NCBI GenBank assembly: GCA_001430745.1 | Contig: KQ482061.1 | Coordinates: forward strand, 1,326,265-1,347,152 | Length of the DNA stretch: 20,888 nt | Source: Auxenochlorella pyrenoidosa | Taxonomy: Eukaryota; Chlorophyta; Trebouxiophyceae; Chlorellales; Chlorellaceae | Reading direction: 5' to 3' | Shown here: positions 1 through 10,241 of the stretch, piece after piece | Numbering within the stretch: the stretch's first letter is position 1 | Layout: each line of letters begins with the position of its first letter | The notes under the pieces: generated by a model | Told to the model about the DNA's origin: nothing | What the model saw: the letters and a program-made list of their open reading frames with translations, nothing else | Databases searched by the model: none | Made by a program: the position numbers and the translations under genes

Positions 1-804
1 CGCTCCAGCCCGGCCTCCTCGCCCTTCAAGCCCGGCCCGGGGGCGCTGCCGCGGGGCATGCAGAGCGCCTCCGTGCTCGCAGAGCAGGTGTGGGTAGCTC
101 TGGGAGTGGCGCCTGCTTGACTGTGCCCTTGTTTGCTGAGCACGCACGCTCCATCTGGCTGCTGCACCAGGCCTCGACAATGCCTGCCCGTGCTCTTTAT
201 GGGCTCACCTCACGCTTGCCTTCCTTCCTCCTGCCTGCCTGCAGGCTGCGCAGCAGCTCCAGCAGGGGCGGCTGCGCGACGCCGAGGCGCTGCTGCATGC
301 AGCGCTGCGGGCCTGCCCCACCACCGACACGCAGGTGGTTGCGGGCCGCCCCCTTCCCCTGGGCGAACCTTGTGAAGCCTCGCTGCTGCGTGGCCCCTCC
401 GCTTGCCAGCGCAGTCGGCACTCTGCTGGGCGTGGCCGCTTCCCTTCAACCCAAACCACCCACTGCCACGCGCCCGTGTGCAGCTTGCGGGGCGGTGCAT
501 CGACCTGCTGCTGGAGGCGGAGCGGGAAGCCCAGACTACGCCCAGCCACAGCCGGGCGCCCTCCGATGTGGAGCCCACGGAGGAGCAGGCGGCGGCCGCT
601 GCCGGCGGCGGCACCGGCGGTGCCGCGGTGGGCGCGGTGGCGCCGCTGCTGCGCGGCGCGGTCAAGGCCCTGGCAGCCGGCGAGGAGCGGCGTGCCGGGG
701 CAATGCTGCAGCAGGCCGTGGACGCCTGCCCTCCTGAGCTGCATGAGCTGAGGCGGCGAGTTGAGCTGTATCTCGAGCTAGTGGACAGTAAGAGGCGACC
801 CTGA
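1..804 (+). CDS. Unidentified protein with TPR-like repeats, 3' end only (5' part outside window)
   Basis: Three exons are visible: 1-87, 245-334 and 484-804 (stop TGA 802-804). Both introns (88-244, 335-483) have GT-AG ends and join in phase 0, giving 165 residues in the window. A proline/serine-rich stretch is followed by a helical segment at residues 34-54 and a similar one at 122-142. Both start with Leu, have Gly at position 4 and end Ala-Cys-Pro, with about 10 of 21 positions identical. The spacing of small and hydrophobic residues recalls tetratricopeptide (TPR) helices. An acidic, Ala/Gly-rich linker separates them, and the protein ends in a charged helix and a basic tail (SKRRP). I do not recognise the family and propose no function. 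The exon structure is fairly secure because all three exons share one frame; the start lies upstream of the window. Confidence 0.7.
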
Positions 805-846
805 TGACTGCACGCACAGCGCAAGACCCTGATCACTGCACGCACA
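797..846. repeat. 22-bp imperfect tandem duplication across the stop codon of the first gene
   Basis: The 22 bases at 797-818 recur at 825-846 with a single mismatch (G/C at the tenth base), a period of 28. The first copy contains the TGA stop at 802-804; the second lies in the 3' untranslated region. Confidence 0.85.
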
Positions 847-1456
847 AGACCAGGCAACTGCAATGGCGGTGAGCGGCGCAGCGGCGCTCATGCCAGGCGA
901 TGCAGAAGAAAAGGAGTGCTGCAGGTTACATAGCTCACGTAAACGCCTTCCTTACAACGTGTCACGAAGAGCATGAGACCAGTCCTATCCTTCGGGACAG
1001 CCTGCGAAATTTGGGGGTGGCGCAGGGGTGGCGGGGCATCAGATCAGCAGTATGTGTCCCATTGCCGCCGGCATCCCACCCTGGCATTGACTCTTGTTCG
1101 CTCCGTCTAGTGGCATCCAGCGTCAATTCATTCTACAGGCGCCGCCTCCAGCTGTTCTTCCTCGCTGCTGCTGCTCCCGAATGGCTCGGTTGGTGTGAGG
1201 GACGCCCGAGGGCCTTTGGTCTTTAAACTTTCGCACGGCCTTCTACGGGCGCAGTGAAGCGCAGGTGGGTGTTGAACAGGACAAGGCCGTGTCACTTTCT
1301 GTCGTCCTCTCCCGGCTCGGCGTGGCTACTGCACCCTGCAAACCTCGAAGAACAAGGCAAAGGCGTATGACGTGGCGCGATCTCGACCCCTACCCCTGCA
1401 CCAGCTAGGTTCCCCGGGCGGTGCCGCCGCTGGTGCCGCCCGCGCCTCGTGCCGGC
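805..1456. other. Intergenic region between the first gene and the MCTP gene
   Basis: This 652-bp stretch holds the 3' UTR of the upstream gene and the promoter and 5' UTR of the MCTP gene. I see no TGTAA polyadenylation signal and no convincing TATA box. A 108-codon open frame at 900-1226 has no recognisable domain and is not called a gene. A 13-codon upstream ORF (1367-1408) precedes the MCTP start. Confidence 0.6.
1367..1408 (+). promoter_or_regulatory. Possible upstream ORF in the MCTP leader
   Basis: ATG at 1367 opens 13 codons ending with TAG at 1406-1408, 48 bp before the proposed MCTP ATG at 1457. It matters only if the transcript begins upstream of 1367, which the sequence cannot show. 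Confidence 0.3.
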
Positions 1457-4400
1457 ATGGGACACGGGGAGGAGCCGCGCCGAGGCAGATGGTCCTTGAA
1501 AGCCCTGCTCGCCCGCGGTCTGCACAGCAAATCGATTCCTCGCAGCCAGCTGTCAAGGCGCAGCGTGTCTGATGAGCATGACACAGACGCGGTGGCGCCA
1601 CGGCGCAGCGAGTCGGCGCCAGATGGCAGCCTCAGCTCGCAGCCTGCTCTCCGCTTGGCAGTGTCTCCTTCCACTTCATCTTCAACGTGCTCGGCATCGC
1701 TTACTTCGTCGTTAGCACCAGAGAAGAGCAGCCACTGCCAGCCAGGCACGTCGGCGGCAGTGGTAGCACCCGAGGCGCCGGCGCCGCCCGGCAAGTGCCT
1801 GAAGGTGCATGTTGTGCAGGCGCGCCGGCTGCGCGCCGCCGATTCCAACGGCCTCTCAGACCCCTACTGCGTGGTCCAGGTGCGTGCCTGGAGCGCTCGC
1901 CGGCTTCTGCAAAGCGGCACAATGCCACATGCACCTGCACAGCCTCCTACCCCCCACCGTGTTACTTCCAACTGCTGCGGCCCCCCACCCCCCACCCCCC
2001 CACCCTCCCTTCCACGCGGCCCCCGCAGGTGGGCGACCGCAAGGCCAGCAGCCGCACCGAGCTCAAGACCCTGGAGCCGCACTGGAACGAGACGGTGGCC
2101 TTCTCCGCCGCGGACGTCGCCGAGGGGCTGGCGGCGGGGCGGCCCTACGTCTCGCTGCGGGTCTTTGACTGGGACCTGGTGGGTGCTGGGGTGGCGGGTG
2201 CTGCGCCATGCCAGGGGGCCGGGCACAGCATGTCGCTGCCACGAGCGTGCCTGGCGGAGCTGTGCCGACACTGCAGTGGCCGGCTGAACCATGCCTGCCC
2301 GGAGGAGACGACAACTTCCTGCCGACTGTCTGTCCAGGTTTCGGCCGACGACTTCTTGGGGCAGTGCGAGCTGGAGTTTGCCAGCTTAGCCGACGTGACT
2401 GCAGGTGGCGCGACGCCAGGCGTCTGCTGGCTGCCGCTGTACGGCTTTGCGCGCGGCGGGCGGCGGGTGGAGGCGGGGGAGATACAGGTGGCGGCGTGGT
2501 TTGAGGCGGCGGGCAGCGCCGGCGAGCACGGTGAGCCCGGCAGGCCTCCCGGCGCGGCCCCGCGCCGGGTGTTGTTGGCACCGCGAATCAACCGCATGCG
2601 TTCCTCGTACCGTCATGTGGCGCAGGGTAGCTGCTGACCTCTGTGATGCACCCCAACCCCACATGCTGCAGGCGGAGCCGCGGTGAGCACGCTGTGCTGC
2701 GCGCCCGGCACCCGCAGGCACGCGCCCGCCGTGCTGCACAGCCAGGCGGGGGTGCTGTACGAGGAGCCGCTGATAGCCTGCCTGGCGGTGACTGTGCAGC
2801 AAGCCGAGGGGCTGGGTGCCGCCGCCAGCCCCTCGGGCCGCAGCGCCAGCCACGCCTCTGGCAGCTCCTTCTCGCTGCTGCACCGCACCAGCGTGGATGG
2901 CAGGGGCGGCTCGCCGGGCGGCGGCAAGGGCCTGCTCGGCGGCCTGCTGCGGCGGCGCCGCGCCAAGCGCAGCCTCACTCACAGCACTTCCACGGGCAGC
3001 GAGGGGTCGGAGGATGCTGTGCAGGGGGCCATGCTGGCTGGGGAGGACGCAGGAGACGAGTGTGAGTGTGCCTTGCTTGCTGCGCGTGGCGAAGCGCGCT
3101 GCTCGTACCGCGGGTGGGGGAGTGCTGGAGGCACGGGATGAGATGCACTGCAACATGCATGCATGGAGGTCGGGCAATGCAAAGCAAGACAAGACGTGGG
3201 CTGGGCACACAGGGCTCCGTTCGGTTTCACTATGCAGTTGATGTATCCACACATTCATTCCCCCTTTGTGGGCGACCGCCTGCCGGCACTGTGCTTCCCT
3301 GCTAAACAGCTCACCTGCCGTTCCGCTTGCTGCCGCTCTGCTTGCTGCAGACGGCAGGGGGCTCATGCAGGACTTTGAGGCGGCCATGCACAGCGAGGAC
3401 GACGAGGAGAGCAGGGCGCCACCAGCGGCAGAGGCCGAGGCGCAGGCGCAGACCGTGTCGCTCTCCGTAGCTGACTTCCGGCGGCGCAGCAGTGATCAGC
3501 GCAGGCAGAGCAGCGGCAGCGAGAGCCTGGCTGGGCCCAGTTCGCCCCTTGCAGCTGTGGGAGAGGAGGAGGCTCTGGCTGCGACGCCGGTGGCGGCGGG
3601 TGCCAGCGCCGCCGAAGGGCACCGGCTGTACTGCCGTCTGGTGCTTGGGCGGCAGCAGCACACCTCGTACATCAAGCGCGCCCACCTGGATGGCACGGCG
3701 CGCTGGCAGCAGGTGAGGGGCAGGCGGGATGCGGGGCCGGCAGGGCATCATGATTTGCTGGGCTGCTGCGCTGAGGTCTCAGCACAAGAAACTGCACACG
3801 AGAGCACGACGGCGCCAAGCCAGCTGGAGGCGCTTAAAGGTCTTAGAGCCTCCGCACCCTGCCCCCGCAGACGTTTGTGTTTGCGGTGCCGCTGCCGCTG
3901 CGGGACCGCCAGCTGCGGCTGGAGCTGTACCGCACCCCCAACAGCTCCCGCAGGGGGCGGCTGGTCAGCGTTGCGCAGGTGGGCGCTCAGATGCGGGGTC
4001 TGCGCAGCCGCCTGCCGGGGGTGTGCAGCGAGCACTTCTGGATGCACAATGGTGGCTGGCGAGCGGGTTTAGCGAGCTCCCATGTCTACTGTCCGCCCCA
4101 CTGCCTGGTGCACCTTCCGTGCCGTGAGCAGGTGTGGCTGCACGACCTGCTTCCCCCCGGCCTGGAGGAGGACGCTGAGGCGTGCCGCAGCGCCAGCGTG
4201 GAGCTGGAGAGCGTGGCCAAGCAGCTGCCAGCAGGGCGGGTGCACCTCAGGTCCACACTGATTGACACAGACCTGCGTCGGGCAGCCTACCAGGCGCCCT
4301 TTGCACAGGATGGCTCGTCGTCGACAGCAGGTGACGCAGCCATCAAGGCAGCGCCGGCCCAGGTGCCGGCCGCGGCGGGAGGTGACCCCACACCGCGGCT

Positions 4401-7400
4401 GCAGCGGCTGGAGAGCGCCACGGAGCAGTGGAGCGAGCGGGAGTTGCGGAAGAAGACGCGGAAGACGGGCAAGCTGCGCCCCGCTGGGCCTGGGGGCTGC
4501 GGCTCTGCGGCAGCGAGCGGGCCGGCAATGGCTAACATGCTGCATGCGTGGTTGCGCTTGTTGCGCCAGCCCGTGCTCGTGCACAGGCGAGCTCACTGGT
4601 CTCAGTCGTGCTGCCCTGCGGACGTGGCCCCCTTGCCTGCAGAGGAGGAGTTTGAGGCGTGGCAGGAGAGCAAGCGCCACAGAGCAAAGCAGGCGGCTGT
4701 GGGGCTGCTGCCGGCCGCGGCCGATGCAGCACAGCGGATAGCGCACAAGGGCCGGCAGCAGGTGGCAGCGGTGCTCGGCACTGCAGGAGAGGTGAGTGCT
4801 CTTCCAGAGACGAGACGACACTACATGATTGGTTGTGCTGCCTACAGAAGAAGACGCAACCCGGCATTGGGCGTGCCAAACCCCAAGGCCTCTGACCTCA
4901 CTTCCATGATGCACCCCTCCCTGCCTGCCTGCCTGAAGCAGAGTGCGCAGGCAGAGGGCAACCCTGGCAGCCTGGCAGCGCCGCCGCCGCCGCCGCGCCC
5001 ACTGCCGCACCCAGCTGGGAGCCTGCTGCTCACAGTGGACGCGCTGAGATTAACCGGTACTGGCAGCGCCGACTGCTTCTTTGTGCTCAAGTGCGGGCCC
5101 TTCTGGGGCCGCAGCAAACTCCTACCCTGCACAGGTGAGCTTGGGCGAGGGAAGAGGCCCGCAGGTGCCTGTGGTCTGCCCTGCCTAGGCGCTACTCAAT
5201 GCAGGGCTATCTGAGATGTGGCATCCTGAGACACCCGGAGCCAGGCCTGCTGTGTTGCTCCAAACGTCTTCGCTGTTCCTGACGGTCGGGGGCCACGCGT
5301 GCTCTGCACCACTGCTGCAGGCGATGGCGCAGCCGAGTGCGGCTGGCGGCTGTCCCTGCCTGTGCTGGACCCCGCGGCGGTGCTGACCCTGGCTGTGTTC
5401 CAGCAGCCCGGCCGCAGCATGACCGCGTCCGCCGTGCTGCGCACCGGGCTGCTGGTCAAGGATGCTGTGCGGGACGCGTTCAGCACCACCCTGCAGGTGG
5501 GCTCCACACAGCTGGGCAGCTTGCGTCGGGGCGCGGGGTTGCTGGCATGCTGCTGCTGCACAGCATGCGTGCCCATGTAGCAAGGTTACTTTTCCACCCA
5601 GATCTGCTGGTGGCAGCGCTGGTGGCAGGCGAGCTTGGACCCTGACCCCAGTGCAGCAACGCTCACCCTGCATGGCTGCGCTCTCTCAACAACCCCAGCT
5701 CACTACGCACCCCTCTAACCACCCCTGGCCTCTCCAGGTGGTGGGCAAGCTGCGGGTGCGGCTGTCATGCCTGCGCCCCAACGAGCAGCTGGCGAGCGAG
5801 CTGCCCCTGGTGTCGGAGCGCTCCAGGGGGGCGCGCCTGGCGGGCACGGTGCGCCTGACGCTGCAAGTCAGCTACGACAGCCCGGTGAGGCCCTGGGAAT
5901 GGGTGGATGGGGTTGCAGGGGCCGCCTGCTTGTCCACAAAGTTGGGCTTTGAGAGGCGGGCTGGGCCACAAGCACCCGAGCGTTGGCTGGCATGTGCACG
6001 CTGCCAGCCTGCCTGCTGTCCCTGAGCTGCTGCCTGCCCCCGCCCGCCCCGCCCTGCCTAAGCAGAAGGCGCTGGTGCGGGGGTACACGGCGCCGCGGCT
6101 GCCCCGGGCCGCGTACGCGCACGGCGTGCACGGCAGGGCGCACCAGGCGGTGATGGAGCGGGAGCGGCGCCGCATCTGCCTGCGCTGGCTGGACACCGCA
6201 AACCCGGCCATCCCTGGCCAGGTGGCCCTGGCGGTGCTGGACACCGAGAGGTGGGTGCGGGTGGGCGCACTCACGGTTCCACCAGCGGCTGTTGCTAGTT
6301 GCGCAGCGGCTTGGAGCCCCAAGGGGGTGGCCTCCCGTGTGTGCGCTGCTCAGCAGCTGCTGCCAGCGACTCACACGAGCTGCCTGCGCATTGCGTGCCC
6401 GCCTGCAGGGAGGCGTTTGTGATGAGCCGCACCCGCGTGAACTGGCGGCGCGTCCAGATGGCGCTGGCGGGGGTGCGCTGGGCCCAGCGCAGGTTTGATG
6501 CGATCAAGGTGCGGGCGGGGCAGGGCATCGGCCGCCGCGCCCAAGAGTGCGGCGCCGAGGCTTGAGTCGGCACGCCTGCAGCAGAGGGCGGTCTTGTGAT
6601 TGCCGCCGCCTTGTGAGCAGGGTTTGCCACGCTATCCTGCTGCCCCCACTGCCGTGCAGTCCTGGCAGGACCCCGTGGAGAGCGGCGTCGCCGTGCTGGG
6701 CGTGCTGCTGTGCTGCTACCTACCGCGCCTGGCGCTGCCAGCGCTCCTGGCCTGGCTGGTGCTGTCCACTCTTACGGCCCAGCCGCCCGACTTTGGTGCG
6801 TGCTGGGCGGCAAGGCTTCGTGCCGCCGCGACGGCGACTGGCCGCGCAGCAGCATACTGTTTCCTGGTGCCCGCTCCTGCAGCAAGGGTGCCCTGACCCG
6901 CCCCGGGCCCTCCGCCGCGCGCCCCGCCCCCGCAGGCCTGCCCGTTGCGATGGAGCAGGACCCGGCGGGCATGGAGCCGGAGAACGAGAGCCTGGAGGCG
7001 ACGACATCCAACCCGCTGGCCAAGCTGCGAGCGCAGGTGGGCCTGGCTCGGAGCGCCCCTAGGCCCCCGCCCCCCCTTAAACACACACATCTGTGCTCGT
7101 CATGGGTGCCAGCTGTCCGGATACCATAGCAGCTGGCCCGACGCAGCCTGCCTAGCCTCCGCCTGTGCAGGTGGACCGACTGCAGCGGCTGGGGCTGCTG
7201 GTGCAAAACCTGTTGGACGACGTGGCCTGCGTGATGGAGCGGGCGGGGGTGAGCGTGCATGCAGATATGGGATGGGAGGGATGCAGGGCGTGGTTGCAGG
7301 GGAACGAGGCGCAGCCTGCGGGACTTGAGGACAGGGCTCGCAATACGGTTATTGGTTGCTTCACAGGGTTTTAGATAGCTCTTCAGACGGGCAGGCTGTT

Positions 7401-7639
7401 TGCTTTGTGCTGCCCACACCCTGCAGGCGCTGCTTTCGTGGCAGGACCCCACAGCCACCTTTCTGGTGCTGATCGCTCTCTCGGCGGCCGCCGCCCTAAT
7501 ATTCTTGCTTGGTCCTGCCACTGTGCTGGCAGCCGTGCTGTGCTTCCTCATCCGGCCGCCGGCGTTGCGCACGCCCACCCCCGCGCTGCCCGCTGTGTTC
7601 TTCGGCCGGCTGCCCACCCGTGGGGACCGCATCGTGTGA
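1457..7639 (+). CDS. Multiple C2 domain and transmembrane region protein (MCTP), plant type with PRT_C domain
   Basis: Exons: 1457-1879, 2029-2178, 2338-2530, 2672-3061, 3351-3712, 3871-3978, 4132-4468, 4643-4791, 4942-5134, 5321-5496, 5738-5884, 6066-6250, 6409-6508, 6660-6795, 6936-7036, 7171-7248, 7427-7639. All junctions keep frame, giving about 1146 residues. C2A (about 114-225) has a full set of Ca2+-binding aspartates: D129, D135, D188, D190, D196. C2B (about 280-560) is interrupted by a long Ser/Arg/acidic insert and lacks the aspartates. C2C (about 730-876) carries the VGKLRVRLS strand seen in plant MCTPs. The C-terminal PRT_C region has the MSRTRVNWRR helix, two hydrophobic hairpins (about 980-1008 and 1087-1118), an SWQDP motif before each, and the family-type ending FFGRLPTRGD (1134-1143). 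Plant relatives (FTIP1, QUIRKY) anchor in the ER by this hairpin region and bind plasma-membrane lipids through C2 domains. Weak points are exon 4942 versus 4951 and the GC-AG intron at 4469-4642. The family call is firm. Confidence 0.9.
4469..4642 (+). other. Probable GC-AG intron in the MCTP gene
   Basis: Donor G|GCAAGC after 4468 and acceptor CTGCAG ending at 4642 join in phase 1 and keep frame. The 174-nt interval has no in-frame stop, so it could also be retained exon. Its translation (Cys/Trp/His-rich) looks like intron next to the charged helical flanks, and no GT donor nearby fits better. Confidence 0.55.
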
Positions 7640-8132
7640 GCGCGCATCGGGTACTCATGCCTCTCGCCTCCCGTCCATTTGAATCTCATGAAACAGTCAA
7701 AATATTGCAGCATTTTCCGGAATTACTCCTCATCTGTTCAGTTTTGCAAGCTTAGCACCGTCAAGCCCGTACCTCTCTAGCCCCCTTGCTCTGCATGCCC
7801 TTCCACGCCTCAAGTCTCGTAGGTCACCTGCGTAGCTTGCCTTCCAACCTCATGGCGAGACTCGTTTTTCCCTCTTTGTAATTTGTAATCAAACATGACT
7901 CGAAGCGATGTGTGTTTTTCGATGAGGCCCTTCAGCCCAGGACGCCGGACAACTCCTGCGGTGGCGGAAGGCGGTGGCGCCAGCAGGGCGCGGCATGCAG
8001 GTGCACAAGCGCCCCTTCTGCCCTGCAGGATCGCAATGCCAACGTGATCGAGTAGAATTCTGCCAAGCTCTCTCTAGCTGTTGAGCGCTTTTGCGGGCCT
8101 TTGACAAACCCCGACCAGGGCGCGGCCCCGCA
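7640..8132. other. Intergenic region: MCTP 3' UTR and NDR promoter
   Basis: This 493-bp stretch is more AT-rich than its surroundings up to about 7920. It contains two TGTAA polyadenylation signals and no open frame with a recognisable product. Nothing else is supported. Confidence 0.6.
7877..7888 (+). terminator. Polyadenylation signals (TGTAA, two copies) of the MCTP gene
   Basis: TGTAA occurs at 7877-7881 and 7884-7888, about 240 bp after the MCTP stop. TGTAA is the usual nuclear polyadenylation signal in chlorophyte algae. Confidence 0.7.
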
Positions 8133-10039
8133 ATGAGCGCGGCGTTAGAGACCGCAGTACCTCTCGGCGAACTTCTGCAAGGTGATGGACAAGCCCTTCT
8201 CTGCCCCAAGGGAGGGCAGCAGCGGCGGCGCTGCCGCCGCTTCGTGGGTGTGGGCCCCCCCACTCCAGTATTCTCACTCCGACAGCTTGGCCTGCCTGCA
8301 GGGGAGGTGCACTCTGTGGAAACACGTTGGGGGCCCCTGACGGTGACTGTGGGCGGCGCTCCGGGCGGCGCGCCGTGCCTCACCCTCCACGACGTCGGCC
8401 TGAACCACCGCTCCTGCTTCCAGGGCCTGCTGCTTGCACTGGGGCCCAAGTCCCTGCTGCAGCGCAACTACACACTGTACCATATAGATGCACCCGGCTG
8501 CCAGGTGAGAGGCACAGTGGAGAGGTGCACGGGCGCAGGCTTTGCACCCGGGCAGCCTGTCGGGCCAGGCGGCTGGTTTGTCGGCCTGGTGCGAGCCGAG
8601 CCGCCTTTGCTGGCAGTTGTCCAGTGTCCAAAAACCAGACTGAGCTCTTCCTCTGCACTCCCTGCGTCCGCAGGCCGCTGACACCGAGGTACCTGCGACC
8701 TTCCTGCCGCTGTCGCTGGCCAGGCTGGCAGATGCGGTGGCGGACGTGGCTGCGCATTTTAAGCTGAAAGAAGTGCTGGGCCTGGGCGCCGGCGTGGGTG
8801 CCCAAGTGCTGGCGCAGCTGGCTGCAGAGCAACCACAGGTGAGGGCGCAGCAGGGGTCTTGCGGGCTGGGGCCAAAGATGCCAGGCAGGCACTTACGGCA
8901 GCCACAAGACACTGCAGCTGTGCTGCGGTCGGAATGGCGCCGCAGGGTGCATCAGCCGGCCTTTTTGCCTGAAAGCCAGCAGCCTGCCTGCCAGCCCATG
9001 AGCATGCACGCTGCAATGACGGAATGTCCCGGCCACTCTTAAGCCTGGCGGCCCCCCTTCCCTGTCCTCCCAGCTGTTCTGCGGCCTCATCCTGGTCTCG
9101 CCCAGCTGCCGCCGGCCCAGCTGGTGGGAGTGGGCGTGGGGCAGGCTGGCCGCGCGGCAGCTGAACCACCGCGGCTGGGCGCCCTCTGCCAAGCAGTACT
9201 TTGTGCAGCGCCTGTTTGGGCAGCTGACGCAGCAGGCGGTGGGCGGGGAGTCGGACCTGGTGCAGGTGGGGGGCCTGCCTGGGCGGTTAAAGGGGGGCGC
9301 AGCTGCTGCGCATGGGAGCAAGGGGCCACCCGGGGTGGGGAGTCGAGTGCTGGGCTCAACAGCGGTTGCGACAGTCACTGCCAGTACCAGCCCAGCCTGG
9401 CGCATGCCTGCCTGGAGCCCACTGCACCCACCCCACCCTTCCTGGCCCCCCCTCCTGCGCCGTGCCAGGCCTACCGTCGCGAGTGCAAGCAGGTGGCCCC
9501 CGCAGCCACGGCGCACTACCTGTGGGCGGCGCTGGCGCGGCCCGACGTGGCCGCCGCGCTGCCGGCCGTGCGCTGCCGGCTGCTGCTGGTGTATGGTGAG
9601 GAGGCGCTGTACCGGGGCGACTGCCAGGAGCTGGCCTGCCGCGTGCGCAAGGACAGGCTGGCGGTGCTCGAGGTCATGCAGGTGGGGCAGGCCTGCAGGC
9701 CAACACGTGCGCACGTCTGGCTATCCAATGTGTGCGGCTGGCTCCGCTTGTTGGTTGCCTGTTGTGGAGCCACCTGTTAAGGCGGCAGAGCAGCCAGGCA
9801 GGGCGCGCCTCACGGGCGGTCCGCCATGGCGGAGGCTCATGCCCAGGCCCTGCCGGCTGCACACGTGGCTTAGCTCTCCCTTCCACTTCCACTCAGCCCG
9901 CCCCTGCTCTGTGCTGCAGGCAGGCGGCCTGGCGAGCGAGGAGAAGCCGCAGGAGGTGGTCGGGGTGGTGGACTCCTTCCTGACGGCGCTGCAGCTGGAG
10001 GGGCATGGCCTGGGCCCGCAGCTGCGCGTGGGCGAGTGA
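8133..10039 (+). CDS. NDR/NDRG-family protein (N-myc downregulated-like, non-catalytic alpha/beta-hydrolase fold)
   Basis: Exons: 8133-8181, 8302-8504, 8674-8838, 9074-9265, 9469-9681, 9920-10039, all GT-AG, giving 313 residues, within the family range. The family motif HDVGLNHRSCFQ lies at residues 46-57, YHIDAPG follows at about 76-82, and the nucleophile elbow reads GLGAG at 120-124. The catalytic serine position is Gly122, as expected for NDR proteins, which are not active hydrolases. Later segments (GLILVSP; LLLVYGEEAL; AGGLASEEKP) match the C-terminal core. Plant NDL proteins bind G-protein beta-gamma and act in signalling and auxin transport, and animal NDRGs act in stress responses and trafficking; the role here is inferred only by family. 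The first intron (120 nt) is stop-free and in frame, so a 40-residue longer N-terminus is possible. Confidence 0.88.
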
Positions 10040-10151
10040 GCTGCTGCCCTGCCCTGTTTCTGGTGCATGCACATGCCAGCAACACCAATGTGGCGCCATG
10101 CAACATCACAATGCACAGTACAGGCAAGCGGAGGCATGGCCGCCGGGTTCA

Positions 10152-10156
10152 TGTAA
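10152..10156 (+). terminator. Polyadenylation signal (TGTAA) of the NDR gene
   Basis: TGTAA lies 113 bp after the NDR stop codon, on the coding strand. Confidence 0.6.
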
Positions 10157-10236
10157 AGCGAGGTGCAACCACCATGGCTGCACATTCCGCACTGCCACCA
10201 TTCGCCTTGTTGGTAGGGGGGCATGAGGAAGGTGGT

Positions 10237-10241
10237 TTACA
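10237..10241 (-). terminator. Polyadenylation signal (TGTAA on the minus strand) of PSBS
   Basis: The plus strand reads TTACA, so the minus-strand transcript carries TGTAA about 315 nt after the PSBS stop. The convergent NDR signal is about 80 bp away, so the two 3' ends nearly meet in the 516-bp space at 10040-10555. I see no gene in that space. Confidence 0.55.

Noticed and set aside
900..1226. 108-codon plus-strand frame in the gap before MCTP
   Set aside because: It starts with ATG but has no domain, homologue I recognise or splice partner; it is more likely 3' UTR or promoter DNA.
2386..3387. 333-codon minus-strand frame, with similar ones at 4069-5010 and 6772-7713
   Set aside because: All lie antisense to MCTP exons that carry conserved C2 and PRT_C sequence; none has a recognisable motif.
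6409..7639. Phosphoribosyltransferase activity, suggested by the domain name PRT_C
   Set aside because: The name is historical. The region is a membrane hairpin of MCTPs and no phosphoribosyltransferase PRPP motif is present.
8674..8838. Active hydrolase call for the NDR-like protein
   Set aside because: The nucleophile elbow is GLGAG, with Gly where an active enzyme has Ser.
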